Source: JAICLK01 sp035478715 (GTDB lineage Bacteria; Patescibacteriota; Saccharimonadia; Saccharimonadales; UBA4665). From it: 64,000 nucleotides of DNA. The stretch is taken from NCBI GenBank assembly GCA_035478715.1, contig DATIJK010000041.1, forward strand, positions 1 to 64,000. The letters are read 5' to 3'. Below the pieces are notes generated by a model, which made no database searches, was not told the DNA's origin, and worked only from the letters and a program-made list of their open reading frames with translations. The position numbers and the translations under genes were made by a program. Positions 18,424 through 27,000 of the stretch are shown here, piece after piece (within the stretch, counting starts at the first letter, position 1; every line of letters begins with the position of its first letter).

Positions 18424-19329
18424 ATGTCATCTAGTATCGTAGTGCTATTAGTTATAGTGGCACTTATTATCATTTACGCTGCTGCGAGTTTCTTTACTAT
18501 AGAACAGCAGACGATCGGGGTTGTTGAAAGGTTCGGAAAATTTTTGCGATTGGCGTCGCCGGGGTTGCATATGCGGATTCCGCTGATCGACAAAGTGGCG
18601 GCGCGGATGAGTTTGCAAGTTTTACAAGTCGAGCAACAGATCGAAACAAAGACTAAAGATAATGTGTTCGTCAGTTTCGAAACGGCAATCCAATATAGGG
18701 TAGACGCGCAACGCGTCAAAGAGGCGCATTATTTGCTGAATGATCCGCAGTCTCAGATGGAGGCATTTACTTCTGACGTAGTGCGGTCAAAATTGCCCGT
18801 TCTGGATCTAGATTCCGCTTATGCAGACGTGGAAGGAATGGCGCTTGCCATTGAAAAAACGCTGCGCGAGCGCATGGAACCGTACGGTTATACGATTGTC
18901 AAAGCGCTGGTGTTGAATATCAATCCGGCTACAGAGGTGAAAGAAGCGATGAACCGAATCAATGCGTCGCGCAGAAACCAAGAGGCTGCCATTGCACAAG
19001 GTGAAGCCGACAAGATTTTAGTCGTCAAGCGGGCAGAAGCCGAAGCCGAAAGCAAAAAACTGCAAGGTGAAGGTGTTGCGGCGCAGCGGCGGGCAATCAT
19101 AGATGGTTTACGGGATTCAGTCGCAAAATTTGCTACCGAGACCGGTGTCAATCCGCAGGAAGCAATGCAGTTAGTGACATTGACTGGCTATACTGATATG
19201 CTCCGCGACGTAGCGGCATCATCCAAGACAAATACCATTATGTTGCCGCCAACACCATCGGGAGTCAGCGATTTATTATCCGCATTGAAAGCCAACGGTT
19301 CCGATTCCGAAGGAACTCATGGGAAGTAA
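18424..19329 (+). CDS. SPFH/band-7 (stomatin-like) membrane protein
   Basis: 301 residues with one N-terminal membrane helix (about 4-24). An SPFH domain follows (about 25-190), with VVERFGKFLRLASPGLH at its start and the ALVLNINPA and AMNRINASRRNQEAA elements of slipin/stomatin proteins. An Ala/Glu-rich coiled coil (about 190-235) and a short polar tail complete it. Members form oligomeric rings that organise membrane microdomains and often work with proteases. A TACAAT -10 (18389-18394) and a GGGAGA ribosome-binding site precede it. Its end overlaps the pepP start by 11 bases, so the two are translationally linked. Confidence 0.93.
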   Translation: MSSSIVVLLVIVALIIIYAAASFFTIEQQTIGVVERFGKFLRLASPGLHMRIPLIDKVAARMSLQVLQVEQQIETKTKDNVFVSFETAIQYRVDAQRVKEAHYLLNDPQSQMEAFTSDVVRSKLPVLDLDSAYADVEGMALAIEKTLRERMEPYGYTIVKALVLNINPATEVKEAMNRINASRRNQEAAIAQGEADKILVVKRAEAEAESKKLQGEGVAAQRRAIIDGLRDSVAKFATETGVNPQEAMQLVTLTGYTDMLRDVAASSKTNTIMLPPTPSGVSDLLSALKANGSDSEGTHGK

Positions 19330-20548
19330 TTTTTCCAGCGAATTTTTCAAAGGCAACCGCGAAAGATTGAAGCAATTGTTCAGCGGCACGGCCCCAATAA
19401 TTGTGACTGCTAACGGACTTCTGCAAAAAGGCAGCGACGAAACGTTTCCGTTCCACCAGGACCGCAGTTTCTGGTATTTGACCGGCATCGATGAGCCAAA
19501 CGCACTTTTAGTTTTAGACAAATCAAAAGAACTATTAATTATTCCCAAAAAAGACACGGCGAAAGAGACTTTTGATGGTGCAAGTGACTTTGCGGAGATT
19601 GAGCGTATATCGGGAATATCGGATATTCTGGACGATAAAAAAGGATGGAAGCGCCTCGAATCCAGACTAAAAAAGGTCAATCATGTCGCAACGTTGGCTG
19701 CTGCACCGCGATTCGTCGACTTATGGGGCATGTACACAAATCCTGCACGTGCAGAATTGATTCAGAGAATTAAGAGTATCAATGATGATGCTGAATTACT
19801 GGATTTGCGCGAGCACCTCGCGAGGCTTCGTGTTGTGAAGCAAGATGTTGAGTTGACAGCGATACAAAGTGCTATTGATACCACGGTGGATACACTAAAA
19901 GAAGTGATCCGTCCGTCGAAATTGACGAAATACGCCTACGAATATGAAGTAGAAGCTGACATCAGCAAAGGATTCCGCCGTAGAGGCGCAACTGGACACG
20001 CATTTTCGCCGGTCGTCGCCAGCGGCAAACGGGCATGCACATTGCACTACATCGCAAATAACGGCGCGCTCGCCAGCGACGAACTTCTGGTTATGGATGT
20101 AGGTGTTGAATACGACCATTATGCGGCAGATATAACCAGAACCGTTTCTTTAAGCAGCCCTTCAAACAGACAGCAAGCGGTATATGATGCAGTTCTGGAT
20201 GTACAAGAATTCGGGTTAAGTCAATTGAAACCCGGGGTAAGCTTTGCCGAATGCGAAAAACAGCTTCGGGCGTATATGGGTGAAAAACTTCGCGAACTCG
20301 GTTTAATCAAAACAATTGATGAGGAAGCTGTCCGCAAATATTATCCGCACGCACCGCATTATATGGGGCTTGATGTCCACGATGTCGGCGATTATCACGC
20401 GCCGCTCGAACCTGGAATGGTTTTGACGGTTGAACCGGGTATTTATATTCCCGAGGAAGACATCGGTGTGCGCATCGAGGACGATGTGCTAATTACAACA
20501 GACGGTATTAAAGTGCTTACGTCTAACTTGCCCCGCGCGCTGGCCTAA
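19319..20548 (+). CDS. pepP: Xaa-Pro aminopeptidase (M24B)
   Basis: 409 residues. An N-terminal creatinase-like domain (about 1-170) contains FPFHQDRSFWYLTGIDEPNA, typical of aminopeptidase P. The C-terminal pita-bread domain carries the five metal ligands: Asp in MDVGVEY, Asp in YAADITRT, His in HYMGLDVHD, Glu in VEPGIYI and Glu in VRIEDDVL. It removes an N-terminal residue that precedes proline and needs two Mn or similar ions. It overlaps the band-7 gene and heads a run that continues to the holin-like gene and secG. No signal peptide, so it is cytoplasmic. Confidence 0.95.
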   Translation: MGSNFSSEFFKGNRERLKQLFSGTAPIIVTANGLLQKGSDETFPFHQDRSFWYLTGIDEPNALLVLDKSKELLIIPKKDTAKETFDGASDFAEIERISGISDILDDKKGWKRLESRLKKVNHVATLAAAPRFVDLWGMYTNPARAELIQRIKSINDDAELLDLREHLARLRVVKQDVELTAIQSAIDTTVDTLKEVIRPSKLTKYAYEYEVEADISKGFRRRGATGHAFSPVVASGKRACTLHYIANNGALASDELLVMDVGVEYDHYAADITRTVSLSSPSNRQQAVYDAVLDVQEFGLSQLKPGVSFAECEKQLRAYMGEKLRELGLIKTIDEEAVRKYYPHAPHYMGLDVHDVGDYHAPLEPGMVLTVEPGIYIPEEDIGVRIEDDVLITTDGIKVLTSNLPRALA

Positions 20549-20565
20549 TTTACAATGGTACATGA

Positions 20566-20940
20566 ATGAAAAAACCTATAAGCCGGTTCTTAGTACGCTG
20601 GTTAGTGTGTAGTTTGGGATTGTGGATCGCTGCCGGGCTGCTTGGCGAAAATATCACGTACAACAGCGAGCTCAGCGTCATCATCATCGCCGGTTTAGTG
20701 CTTGCAATCATAAACGCGATCATTCGGCCGATTCTTATTATCTTAAGTTTACCTGCGATTTTGCTAAGTCTGGGACTGTTCATGATAATCATAAATGGCT
20801 TCACCGTCTATCTGGCCAGCAAGCTCTATACGCCGCTACACGTGACGAATTTCTGGGCAGCTATGCTTGCGGGTATCATCATCGGACTGGTAAACTATTT
20901 GGTAAGTGCAATTTTAGAGGTGCGTAAGGACGACGAATGA
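20566..20940 (+). CDS. Holin-superfamily-IV / YvlD-type membrane protein
   Basis: 124 residues with four hydrophobic helices. NAIIRPILIILSLP followed by LGLFMIIINGFTVY is characteristic of the family named after a mycobacterial phage holin (Phage_holin_4_2), which in bacterial chromosomes is an ordinary small membrane protein of unknown function. TACAAT at 20551-20556 would start transcription about 3 bases before the ATG. The 3' end overlaps secG by ATGA (20937-20940). There are no phage genes around it, so it is not evidence for a prophage. Confidence 0.9.
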   Translation: MKKPISRFLVRWLVCSLGLWIAAGLLGENITYNSELSVIIIAGLVLAIINAIIRPILIILSLPAILLSLGLFMIIINGFTVYLASKLYTPLHVTNFWAAMLAGIIIGLVNYLVSAILEVRKDDE

Positions 20941-21149
20941 ACATATATAACTACATCACAATCGGTTCGACATTATTGATGGTTCTGTTGATACTTGTGC
21001 AAACTAGGGGCGCATCGTTGGGTGCCGGGCTCGGCAGCACGGGCGAAATCAACACCGTCCGGCGCGGTACGGAAAAGACCATTTTTCAGATAACGATAGT
21101 AACTGCAATTATTTTCGCTTCCTCACTCATACTCAGCGTAATCAAGTAA
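20937..21149 (+). CDS. secG: Preprotein translocase subunit SecG
   Basis: 70 residues and two membrane helices (about 5-20 and 48-68), with the conserved loop VQTRGASLGAGLGS between them that marks SecG. It is the auxiliary subunit of the SecYEG channel. It overlaps the upstream gene by ATGA, so it is translated by coupling. The downstream solute-binding protein starts 27 bases later and is probably in the same transcript. Confidence 0.95.
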   Translation: MNIYNYITIGSTLLMVLLILVQTRGASLGAGLGSTGEINTVRRGTEKTIFQITIVTAIIFASSLILSVIK

Positions 21150-21176
21150 CGTTAGCCGGATCAGCTTTCGGAGCAT

Positions 21177-22970
21177 ATGAATATAAGACGATTTAAGCTA
21201 CGGTTCCGCCGAAATGTGCGCAAGCACAAACGGCAGGTTGAAGGCATCGGTGTCGAAGCCGAACGTCAGTTAGAGAATAATTTCCTCAGGCGACTGCATC
21301 GTTTGGGCCCGGTGCGGAAATTCGTAACGATTTGGTTACTCGTCGTCCTCTTGCTCGGCCTTGGCATTATTATCCAGACACGTGCGCTCAGCGGTTATTA
21401 TCAGCGGCTGCAGCCCGTACCCGGTGGCATTTACTCCGAAGGAATTCTCGGGGCGTATACGAATGCGAACCCGGTGTATGCATCAGGTGGTGTAAACAGC
21501 GCGGTGTCACATCTAATATTTGCCGGACTTTTGAAGTATGATCAAAACAATCAGTTAACCGGCGATCTGGCAAGCGACTGGCAAGTGGATAAGACTGGCG
21601 AAATCTACACAGTTCATTTGCGTCCGGACGTCAAATGGTCGGATGGGCAGCCGGTCACAGCTAGCGATGTGGTATTTACTTATCAGGTCATCGAGAACCC
21701 GGATGCCGATTCACCGTTTACGGCAGGTTGGCAAAACGTCACCGTTACATCTACAGATGACCGAACAATTGTATTCACTTTGCCAAATCCGCTGAGCTCG
21801 TTTCCGTATTCGCTGACCACAGGCATCATCCCGAAACATGTGCTGGGTAACGTGCCGATGGACCAGATGCGTTCTGTGGCATTCAATACGACTGCGCCAA
21901 TCGGAGCGGGTCCGTTTAAATTCGAAAGCGTTCAAGTTGACAGCGATTCAAGCGGCAAGCAACAACAGGCAGTCGAATTGATTGCCTCGCAAAATTATCA
22001 TTGGGGCAAACCAAAACTGGATAGGATCTTCATCCACGCATTCAGCAATGAAAAACAGATGATTCACAGCTTCAAGAATCAGGAAATCAATGCGATGGCA
22101 GGTCTTAGTTCTGTGCCGCAAGAAATGACCAAAGACAATGCGATCATAAAGTACGACATTCCGTTAACGGCAGCTACGGATGTATTCTTCAAGACAGGCA
22201 GCGGCGTCCTGGCAGACGCCAAAGTGCGCCAGGCGCTGGTTTCCGGAACCGATACAGGAACGATAATCAAAAATGCCGGATTTATTGCAACGCCGGTTAA
22301 CGAAGCCCTGCTGAAAAATCAATTGGGATACGATCCAAAATACCAACAGTTACCGTTTAACCCTGCAAAAGCGATGCTTGGGTTGGATGCGGACGGTTGG
22401 GCCGTAGGCGCTGACGGATACCGATACAACAAAACCGGCCAGCAATTGACCTTCGGCCTGTACACGCCCAATACCGACGAATATTCCAGGATCGCTCGCG
22501 AGCTGCAAGAACAATGGAAACAAATCGGGGTAAAAGTAGATTTGCACCTGCAAGATAGTAGCGATTTTAACGCGACACTGGCGTACCACAGTTATGATGC
22601 GCTGCTATATAGCATATCAATCGGAGTTGATCCGGATGTATTCGTGTACTGGGACAGTACGCAAGCTGACGTGCGCTCGCCCACCAGGCTAAACTTTTCG
22701 GAGTACAAATCGGCCACGGCAGACGCCTCGCTGGAAGCCGGCCGTACGCGCACCGAGCCGGCACTCCGCGCAATCAAATACCAACCTTTCCTGAAAGACT
22801 GGCAACAGGATGCGCCAGCCGTAGGCTTGTATCAACCGCGGTTCCTGTATATAACACACACAAAAGTATTTGGGTTAGACTCAAACCCTATCAATAACGA
22901 CGCTAACCGTTTCGACAATGTGCAAAACTGGATGATAAACGAAGCCCCGCAAACTATCAAAAGCCAGTAA
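21177..22970 (+). CDS. Family-5 extracellular solute-binding protein, membrane-tethered
   Basis: 597 residues. A very basic cytoplasmic N-terminus (about 1-48) and one membrane helix (about 49-69) replace the usual cleavable or lipoprotein signal; no lipobox Cys is present. From about residue 85 onward it follows the SBP_bac_5 (OppA/DppA) pattern: LTGDLASDW, VHLRPDVKWSDGQPVTASDV and later IGVKVDLHLQDSSDFN. Such proteins bind peptides or sugars for an ABC importer, but no permease or ATPase genes are adjacent. GGAG lies 3 bases before ATG. It is co-directional with secG. Confidence 0.9.
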   Translation: MNIRRFKLRFRRNVRKHKRQVEGIGVEAERQLENNFLRRLHRLGPVRKFVTIWLLVVLLLGLGIIIQTRALSGYYQRLQPVPGGIYSEGILGAYTNANPVYASGGVNSAVSHLIFAGLLKYDQNNQLTGDLASDWQVDKTGEIYTVHLRPDVKWSDGQPVTASDVVFTYQVIENPDADSPFTAGWQNVTVTSTDDRTIVFTLPNPLSSFPYSLTTGIIPKHVLGNVPMDQMRSVAFNTTAPIGAGPFKFESVQVDSDSSGKQQQAVELIASQNYHWGKPKLDRIFIHAFSNEKQMIHSFKNQEINAMAGLSSVPQEMTKDNAIIKYDIPLTAATDVFFKTGSGVLADAKVRQALVSGTDTGTIIKNAGFIATPVNEALLKNQLGYDPKYQQLPFNPAKAMLGLDADGWAVGADGYRYNKTGQQLTFGLYTPNTDEYSRIARELQEQWKQIGVKVDLHLQDSSDFNATLAYHSYDALLYSISIGVDPDVFVYWDSTQADVRSPTRLNFSEYKSATADASLEAGRTRTEPALRAIKYQPFLKDWQQDAPAVGLYQPRFLYITHTKVFGLDSNPINNDANRFDNVQNWMINEAPQTIKSQ

Positions 22971-23013
22971 TAAATTGCAAAAATATTACGATTATTTTAT
23001 AGTAATTCTTAAT

Positions 23014-23511
23014 ATGAGCATTGAAGCTGTCGTTGTTAACAACTATTTTGGGCCGCAAGTCGTTGAAACATGTATACATGCACAGAGTATTGATCTGGCA
23101 GTTGATGCTCTGCATGCATCTGTCGCTGATTTCCATAGACTGGCAAACGGCTCTCCGGTTTTTACTTTGTCAGAGGGATTCGTCATGGGTGCGCCAGTAA
23201 GTTATTTGGACAAAGCATTTTACGAAATTCGCAGTAACAAAGCCAGATTTCTTGCCAGTACATTAGATGAGTACGATGTGGAACACGATCCAGATAGGAT
23301 TATTGTCACTGGCCCGGATTCATTGCATTATGAATCTATTATGATGGGGCTTGGTCAACTGGCACGTTCAGCGTTATTTGGTCACAAGGGAAAATTGAAA
23401 AAATACCTGTCGAAAGTAGCTCATCTTCCTGCGGTAACCGAGGCGGAATATCAGAAATATCTTCAGACAGATGATCGATCATCGGCGTGCGTTATTGAAA
23501 TGTCTTATTAA
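23014..23511 (+). CDS. Hypothetical protein
   Basis: 165 residues from the ATG at 23014. A TTG at 22975 would add 13 residues, but TATAGT (22998-23003) sits exactly where a promoter for a near-leaderless ATG23014 message would be. The protein begins MSIEAVVVNN, is soluble and mixed alpha/beta, and contains no motif I recognise. It lies between the solute-binding protein gene and tRNA-Leu(CAG). Confidence 0.65.
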   Translation: MSIEAVVVNNYFGPQVVETCIHAQSIDLAVDALHASVADFHRLANGSPVFTLSEGFVMGAPVSYLDKAFYEIRSNKARFLASTLDEYDVEHDPDRIIVTGPDSLHYESIMMGLGQLARSALFGHKGKLKKYLSKVAHLPAVTEAEYQKYLQTDDRSSACVIEMSY

Positions 23512-23578
23512 ACTGATCAATATTTTGCATTCATCTTGCGGTTGCGTATTGCCATACGGTACAATTGCGTCTGTCCGT

Positions 23579-23665
23579 GCCGCGGTGGTGGAATTGGTAG
23601 ACACGCTAGTTTCAGGGACTAGTGAGCATTAGCTCGTGGAGGTTCAAGTCCTCTCCGCGGCACCA
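23579..23665 (+). tRNA. tRNA-Leu (anticodon CAG)
   Basis: 87 bases with an encoded CCA. The acceptor GCCGCGG pairs with CCGCGGC. The anticodon stem CTAGT/ACTAG encloses the loop TTCAGGG, anticodon CAG, decoding CUG. The long variable arm fits a class II leucine tRNA. The T-arm GGTTCAAGTCC is intact. A TACAAT -10 (23560-23565) with TTGCGG 18 bases upstream is a likely promoter. Confidence 0.97.
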
Positions 23666-23825
23666 CATAGACATCAGAGTTTAAGCTAAACTACTTTTTC
23701 AGTTTTATAAATTACGAGTTAAAAATAAGATTAATCCGACTAACCTTTGCTGACAATACTTACAAATTTTTATATTTAATCCAGCAACTCCTAATAGTTT
23801 TATTGCTTAAAAACTGACTTTGACG

Positions 23826-23831
23826 TATAAG
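23826..23831 (+). promoter_or_regulatory. -10 element for the GTG at 23838
   Basis: TATAAG predicts a transcription start exactly at 23838, the first base of the GTG start. The 172-base gap from tRNA-Leu to here is otherwise AT-rich with nothing else I can support. Confidence 0.45.
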
Positions 23832-23837
23832 TGAATT

Positions 23838-24434
23838 GTGCGAAATGCTATTGCTCTTATTGCCGCGATTGTGTCCTTTTCCGGCATCTTTCCGTATATC
23901 AGGGATATCAATAAAGGCAAAACACACCCGAACATGGTGTCTTGGATCACGTGGTGCCTTTTAAATACAATAAATACCGTCGCAGCACTTTCCACCGGCG
24001 CAATTCAAACGGCGCTATTAAGCGGGGCATCCGCACTTGCTACGGGGTGGGTCACAGTCCTATCCCTGCATCATGGCGTTAAGAAATATACTGCTTTCGA
24101 TATAATTTGTCAGACACTTGCTATTATTGGCATTATTGCCTGGAGGTTCACCGGCCAGCCAAATTTGGCTGTTCTGATCGCGGTATCCATCGATTTGGTA
24201 GCCGCTTTGCCAACATGGAGACATGCTTGGATTGCACCTTATGCAGAAACGTGGCATGGATTCGCAATGGCTGGCTGTGCGGCTGTCGTAACGCTATTTA
24301 CGATTACGGATTATACTTTTGTTTCGCTTGCTTTTCCGCTCCTTGTCATCACAAATTGTTCCGTTTTAGTTTCAATTATTTTAACTCGGCGATCCGTAGT
24401 CGGCAGGCAACCTACACGCACAAGAAAGACCTGA
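23838..24434 (+). CDS. PQ-loop-like integral membrane protein
   Basis: 198 residues from a GTG placed at a predicted transcription start. About six to seven hydrophobic helices are present. The first two frame IFPYIRDINKGKTHPNMVSW, which has the Pro, Lys-Gly-Thr and Ser-Trp spacing of PQ-loop/SemiSWEET repeats, and a weaker echo lies in the second half (ALPTWRHAWIAPYAETW). PQ-loop proteins move sugars or amino acids, but the assignment is tentative. The end converges on the GH12-like gene with 7 bases between. Confidence 0.7.
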   Translation: MRNAIALIAAIVSFSGIFPYIRDINKGKTHPNMVSWITWCLLNTINTVAALSTGAIQTALLSGASALATGWVTVLSLHHGVKKYTAFDIICQTLAIIGIIAWRFTGQPNLAVLIAVSIDLVAALPTWRHAWIAPYAETWHGFAMAGCAAVVTLFTITDYTFVSLAFPLLVITNCSVLVSIILTRRSVVGRQPTRTRKT

Positions 24435-24441
24435 GTGCGAG

Positions 24442-25485
24442 TTATTTTACCGTCAGCGTAGCATTCGTGATTTGGAAGGTTTGGGTGCCGTGGGTGCCGG
24501 AGATTTCTACGCCATATTCTAAGTGCTGCGGTGCGCCGCTGTTGGTTAAGCCGGATTGTGATAGTGGTACTTGCTGGTTCGTATCCGTAAAGATGGTCGT
24601 GGCAGTTTGGTGGTTGGTAATGTCTTTGATGATGTTCAGCATGTCGAAACAGCCTGATGTAGCTTTGGTGTCTCGGGTGTAGATCCATTCATTGGCGCCG
24701 CCACCGCGGAACATGTGGTATGCAACGCCGTCGATTGTGATAGCCCGCGAGCCTGCCGGCGGGTAAAAGCTTGTATCAGTGAAGTCGTTCCACACCATTA
24801 TTTCGATATCGTTCGCCCATACGTCTTCGCCGGTGTGGTTGTTGATCCACACATCGTAAGCATAATCCCATTCGCTGCCGCCTGCCGTGGGCCATTGTGG
24901 GCCGCTAGGGATGGGATCAATATTGCCGTAGCAGGTTTGCATTGACGTGTACGTTGAAACGGTCTTGTCACTCGCAAAATCAAAGTTCGTATCAGGGTAG
25001 GCATTGATGGAGCCGCCCCGATCCTGCCAATTCGCTACGACGTTCCAGTTCGTAAGTGAGCACACGTTTAATTGTTCCATGTCTGTGGCTGGACCGGTGC
25101 CATCAGATTGTACGTCATTCTGCACACTCCCGCCGCTGCCGTCCCAGCCGGCAAAGTCAGTTTGAGGCCAGGTTGCAGAATACACCGGGTTTTTACAGCT
25201 TAATCCTGAACTGGAATTGCCACCGAACTTCACAGCACTGCCATTGGAAGCAGTTCCGTCGCTGATAGTAGTGGTGTTTCCAGAGGAAGTGCCGTTTTCG
25301 GCCTCAGCTGATGTTACTGAGGTTGCAGCTCGGCTTACGAACGTCAAGTAGCTACCAATACCAGCCACCAATAAGAAAGCGGCGACATAAAAAAAGATTT
25401 TGCGAGCGTTATCTCTTGCAGTAATGGATGTGGTCCGGGACTTAGATTTGGCAGCAGCGTGGCGTTCAGAATGATTCCGAATCAT
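24442..25485 (-). CDS. Secreted GH12-like protein with CBM-like N-terminal segment
   Basis: 347 residues. A basic Ser/Lys/Arg-rich cytoplasmic tail precedes a membrane helix (about 30-50), then SRAAT, a plausible signal-peptidase site. Residues 59-87 (AEAENGTSSG...ASNGSAVKF) resemble part of a CBM6/35-type carbohydrate-binding module. The rest follows glycoside hydrolase family 12: DVWINNHTGED, IEIMVWNDF with candidate nucleophile E228, and YGVEISGTHG with candidate acid/base E327 before a final beta strand. GH12 enzymes cleave beta-1,4-glucans or xyloglucan. A second GH12-like gene lies at 53826. It is divergent from eda by 26 bases. Confidence 0.78.
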   Translation of the reverse strand: MIRNHSERHAAAKSKSRTTSITARDNARKIFFYVAAFLLVAGIGSYLTFVSRAATSVTSAEAENGTSSGNTTTISDGTASNGSAVKFGGNSSSGLSCKNPVYSATWPQTDFAGWDGSGGSVQNDVQSDGTGPATDMEQLNVCSLTNWNVVANWQDRGGSINAYPDTNFDFASDKTVSTYTSMQTCYGNIDPIPSGPQWPTAGGSEWDYAYDVWINNHTGEDVWANDIEIMVWNDFTDTSFYPPAGSRAITIDGVAYHMFRGGGANEWIYTRDTKATSGCFDMLNIIKDITNHQTATTIFTDTNQQVPLSQSGLTNSGAPQHLEYGVEISGTHGTQTFQITNATLTVK

Positions 25486-25514
25486 ATGCTCTATAGTACT
25501 ATATTAAGCATATG
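25483..25514. promoter_or_regulatory. Symmetric divergent promoter between GH12-like gene and eda
   Basis: The two ATG codons are 26 bases apart and lie in a perfect 8-bp inverted repeat (CATATGCT at 25483-25490, AGCATATG at 25507-25514). Plus-strand TATATT (25500-25505) and minus-strand TACTAT (25498-25493) are each spaced to start transcription within a base of the ATG. The two -10 elements are adjacent, so polymerases should exclude each other. Confidence 0.55.
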
Positions 25515-26153
25515 AAAACTTTTATTGATCACTTCGAAGAAACGACGATTATCGGTGTACTCCGTAATATTGATAAATCTGAAATTATGCCGCTGTTGTC
25601 GGCATCGTATGATGCGGGCATTCGGGTAATGGAAATCACCTTGAACACGAATGAAGGTACGAAGCTTATTTCGGAAGCCGCAAATGTGTTTGGCGGCAAG
25701 TTATCTATCGGTGCCGGTACTGTCTTGAACATTGCTGATGCAGAAAAAGCAATTAGTGCCGGCGCGACATTTGTTGTTGGCCCTAACTGCGATGATAAAA
25801 TCGCCGAACTTTGCAAGATTAAAAACATAGCATACATCCCAGGTGCGCTGACGCCGACAGAGATTGCGCATGCTTGGGAAGCTTCACGTCACGGAATAGT
25901 TAAAGTATTTCCCGCGAATGTTTTCGGGCCAGGTTATATCAAATCACTCATACATGGCCCCTATAACGGTATGAAACTACTGGTAACCGGCGGAGTACTT
26001 TTGGAAGATATTAGAGAATACATGGTAGCAGGAGCCTCCGGCGTGGCGATAGGTGCCGGAACGGTCTACAAAAAAGAATGGATCGAAGCAAAAAATTGGG
26101 GAGCGATTACCGGACTTTTGAAACAATATATTACTGCCATCAAATACAGCTAG
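25512..26153 (+). CDS. eda: KDPG/KHG aldolase
   Basis: 213 residues, the normal length. It cleaves 2-keto-3-deoxy-6-phosphogluconate to pyruvate and glyceraldehyde-3-phosphate through a Schiff base. The motifs are clear: GIRVMEITLNT with the catalytic Glu, GAGTVLN, VVGPNCD, GALTPTEI and VKVFPAN with the Schiff-base Lys, then VTGGV and GASGVAIGAGT. No other Entner-Doudoroff gene is in the window, so it may serve as a stand-alone keto-acid aldolase. It is leaderless and ends 3 bases before the convergent HAD gene. Confidence 0.95.
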   Translation: MKTFIDHFEETTIIGVLRNIDKSEIMPLLSASYDAGIRVMEITLNTNEGTKLISEAANVFGGKLSIGAGTVLNIADAEKAISAGATFVVGPNCDDKIAELCKIKNIAYIPGALTPTEIAHAWEASRHGIVKVFPANVFGPGYIKSLIHGPYNGMKLLVTGGVLLEDIREYMVAGASGVAIGAGTVYKKEWIEAKNWGAITGLLKQYITAIKYS

Positions 26154-26156
26154 CTA

Positions 26157-26918
26157 CTAGAATCCGAATATTTTTGACAATTCGGCGAAATTATCGGCGA
26201 TCAAATGCGGCGCCGAGTCGAGAGCTTCTAACTCTTTTCTGGAAAATATATTCGTCAAAGCGATTACAAATAAGCCGGCGCCCTGAGCTGATTGAATGCC
26301 GCGGGGGTTGTCTTCGAATGCGATGACATATTTGCGGTCTGAATCGGGCAATCCAAGCGTCTTAAACGCCAATTCGAAAGCTTCAGGATCTGGCTTTGGG
26401 TGCTTTACTTGTTCGATTGAAATGACTCGTTTGTTTGGAAAATACTTATTTAAGTTAGTCTTCTTGAAAAATATATTCAGATCCCTTGGGTATGCCGTTG
26501 TCGCGACTGCCAACGTATCTTTTAAGCCGCTTTTAGCTAATGCAGCGACGAATTCTATTGCGCCCGCATAAGGTTCACCTTCCTTTAAGATGATTTCTTC
26601 GTGTAACGTATTCTTAATTTCGAATAACTCTACCATGAGCGGGTCATTCGGATCTGGTGTTTCACCAGTGCGGAGTCCAGTCATCAGCAAGGTGTTCCAG
26701 AATGCTCCGACCAACGAGTGGGTTTGTGCGTCGTGAAACGCGTGATAGTTATCCTTATATGTCCATCGTTTGAAGGCTGGTATATTGTGGCGTTTTCCGA
26801 CCTCTTTCACGGCCATATATCGTGACCGTTCGTGCAGGCCGCGCGGCGAGTCGCCTTTGTTGTCGAGCAGTGTGTCATCGACGTCAAAAATAGCGCCTTT
26901 GGGCGTAAAGGGTAGCAT
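26157..26918 (-). CDS. HAD-superfamily phosphatase
   Basis: 253 residues. The four HAD motifs are visible: I DVDDTLLD with the nucleophile Asp, II VATTAYP, III KHPKPDPE with the Lys, and IV FEDNPRGIQSA. A helical cap lies between motifs I and II. The pattern is that of the beta-phosphoglucomutase/phosphoglycolate-phosphatase group; the substrate cannot be told. An extended -10 (TGCTAGAAT on the minus strand) would start transcription on the ATG itself. Confidence 0.92.
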   Translation of the reverse strand: MLPFTPKGAIFDVDDTLLDNKGDSPRGLHERSRYMAVKEVGKRHNIPAFKRWTYKDNYHAFHDAQTHSLVGAFWNTLLMTGLRTGETPDPNDPLMVELFEIKNTLHEEIILKEGEPYAGAIEFVAALAKSGLKDTLAVATTAYPRDLNIFFKKTNLNKYFPNKRVISIEQVKHPKPDPEAFELAFKTLGLPDSDRKYVIAFEDNPRGIQSAQGAGLFVIALTNIFSRKELEALDSAPHLIADNFAELSKIFGF

Positions 26919-26924
26919 ACTGGC

Positions 26925-26933
26925 ATTCTAGCA
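26925..26933 (-). promoter_or_regulatory. Extended -10 of the HAD gene
   Basis: Minus-strand TGCTAGAAT; the predicted start is at 26918, the A of the ATG, so the message is leaderless. Confidence 0.6.
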
Positions 26934-27000
26934 TGACAGAAAAGTTGGATCAGGTATCAAGCGTGTGGTGCAGTTTGGATTTTCTTCTCGAGGATCTCAC

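Noticed and set aside
20566..20940. Prophage indicated by a phage-holin-type gene
   Set aside because: The holin-IV/YvlD family is common in bacterial chromosomes, and no other phage gene is nearby; it is coupled to secG.
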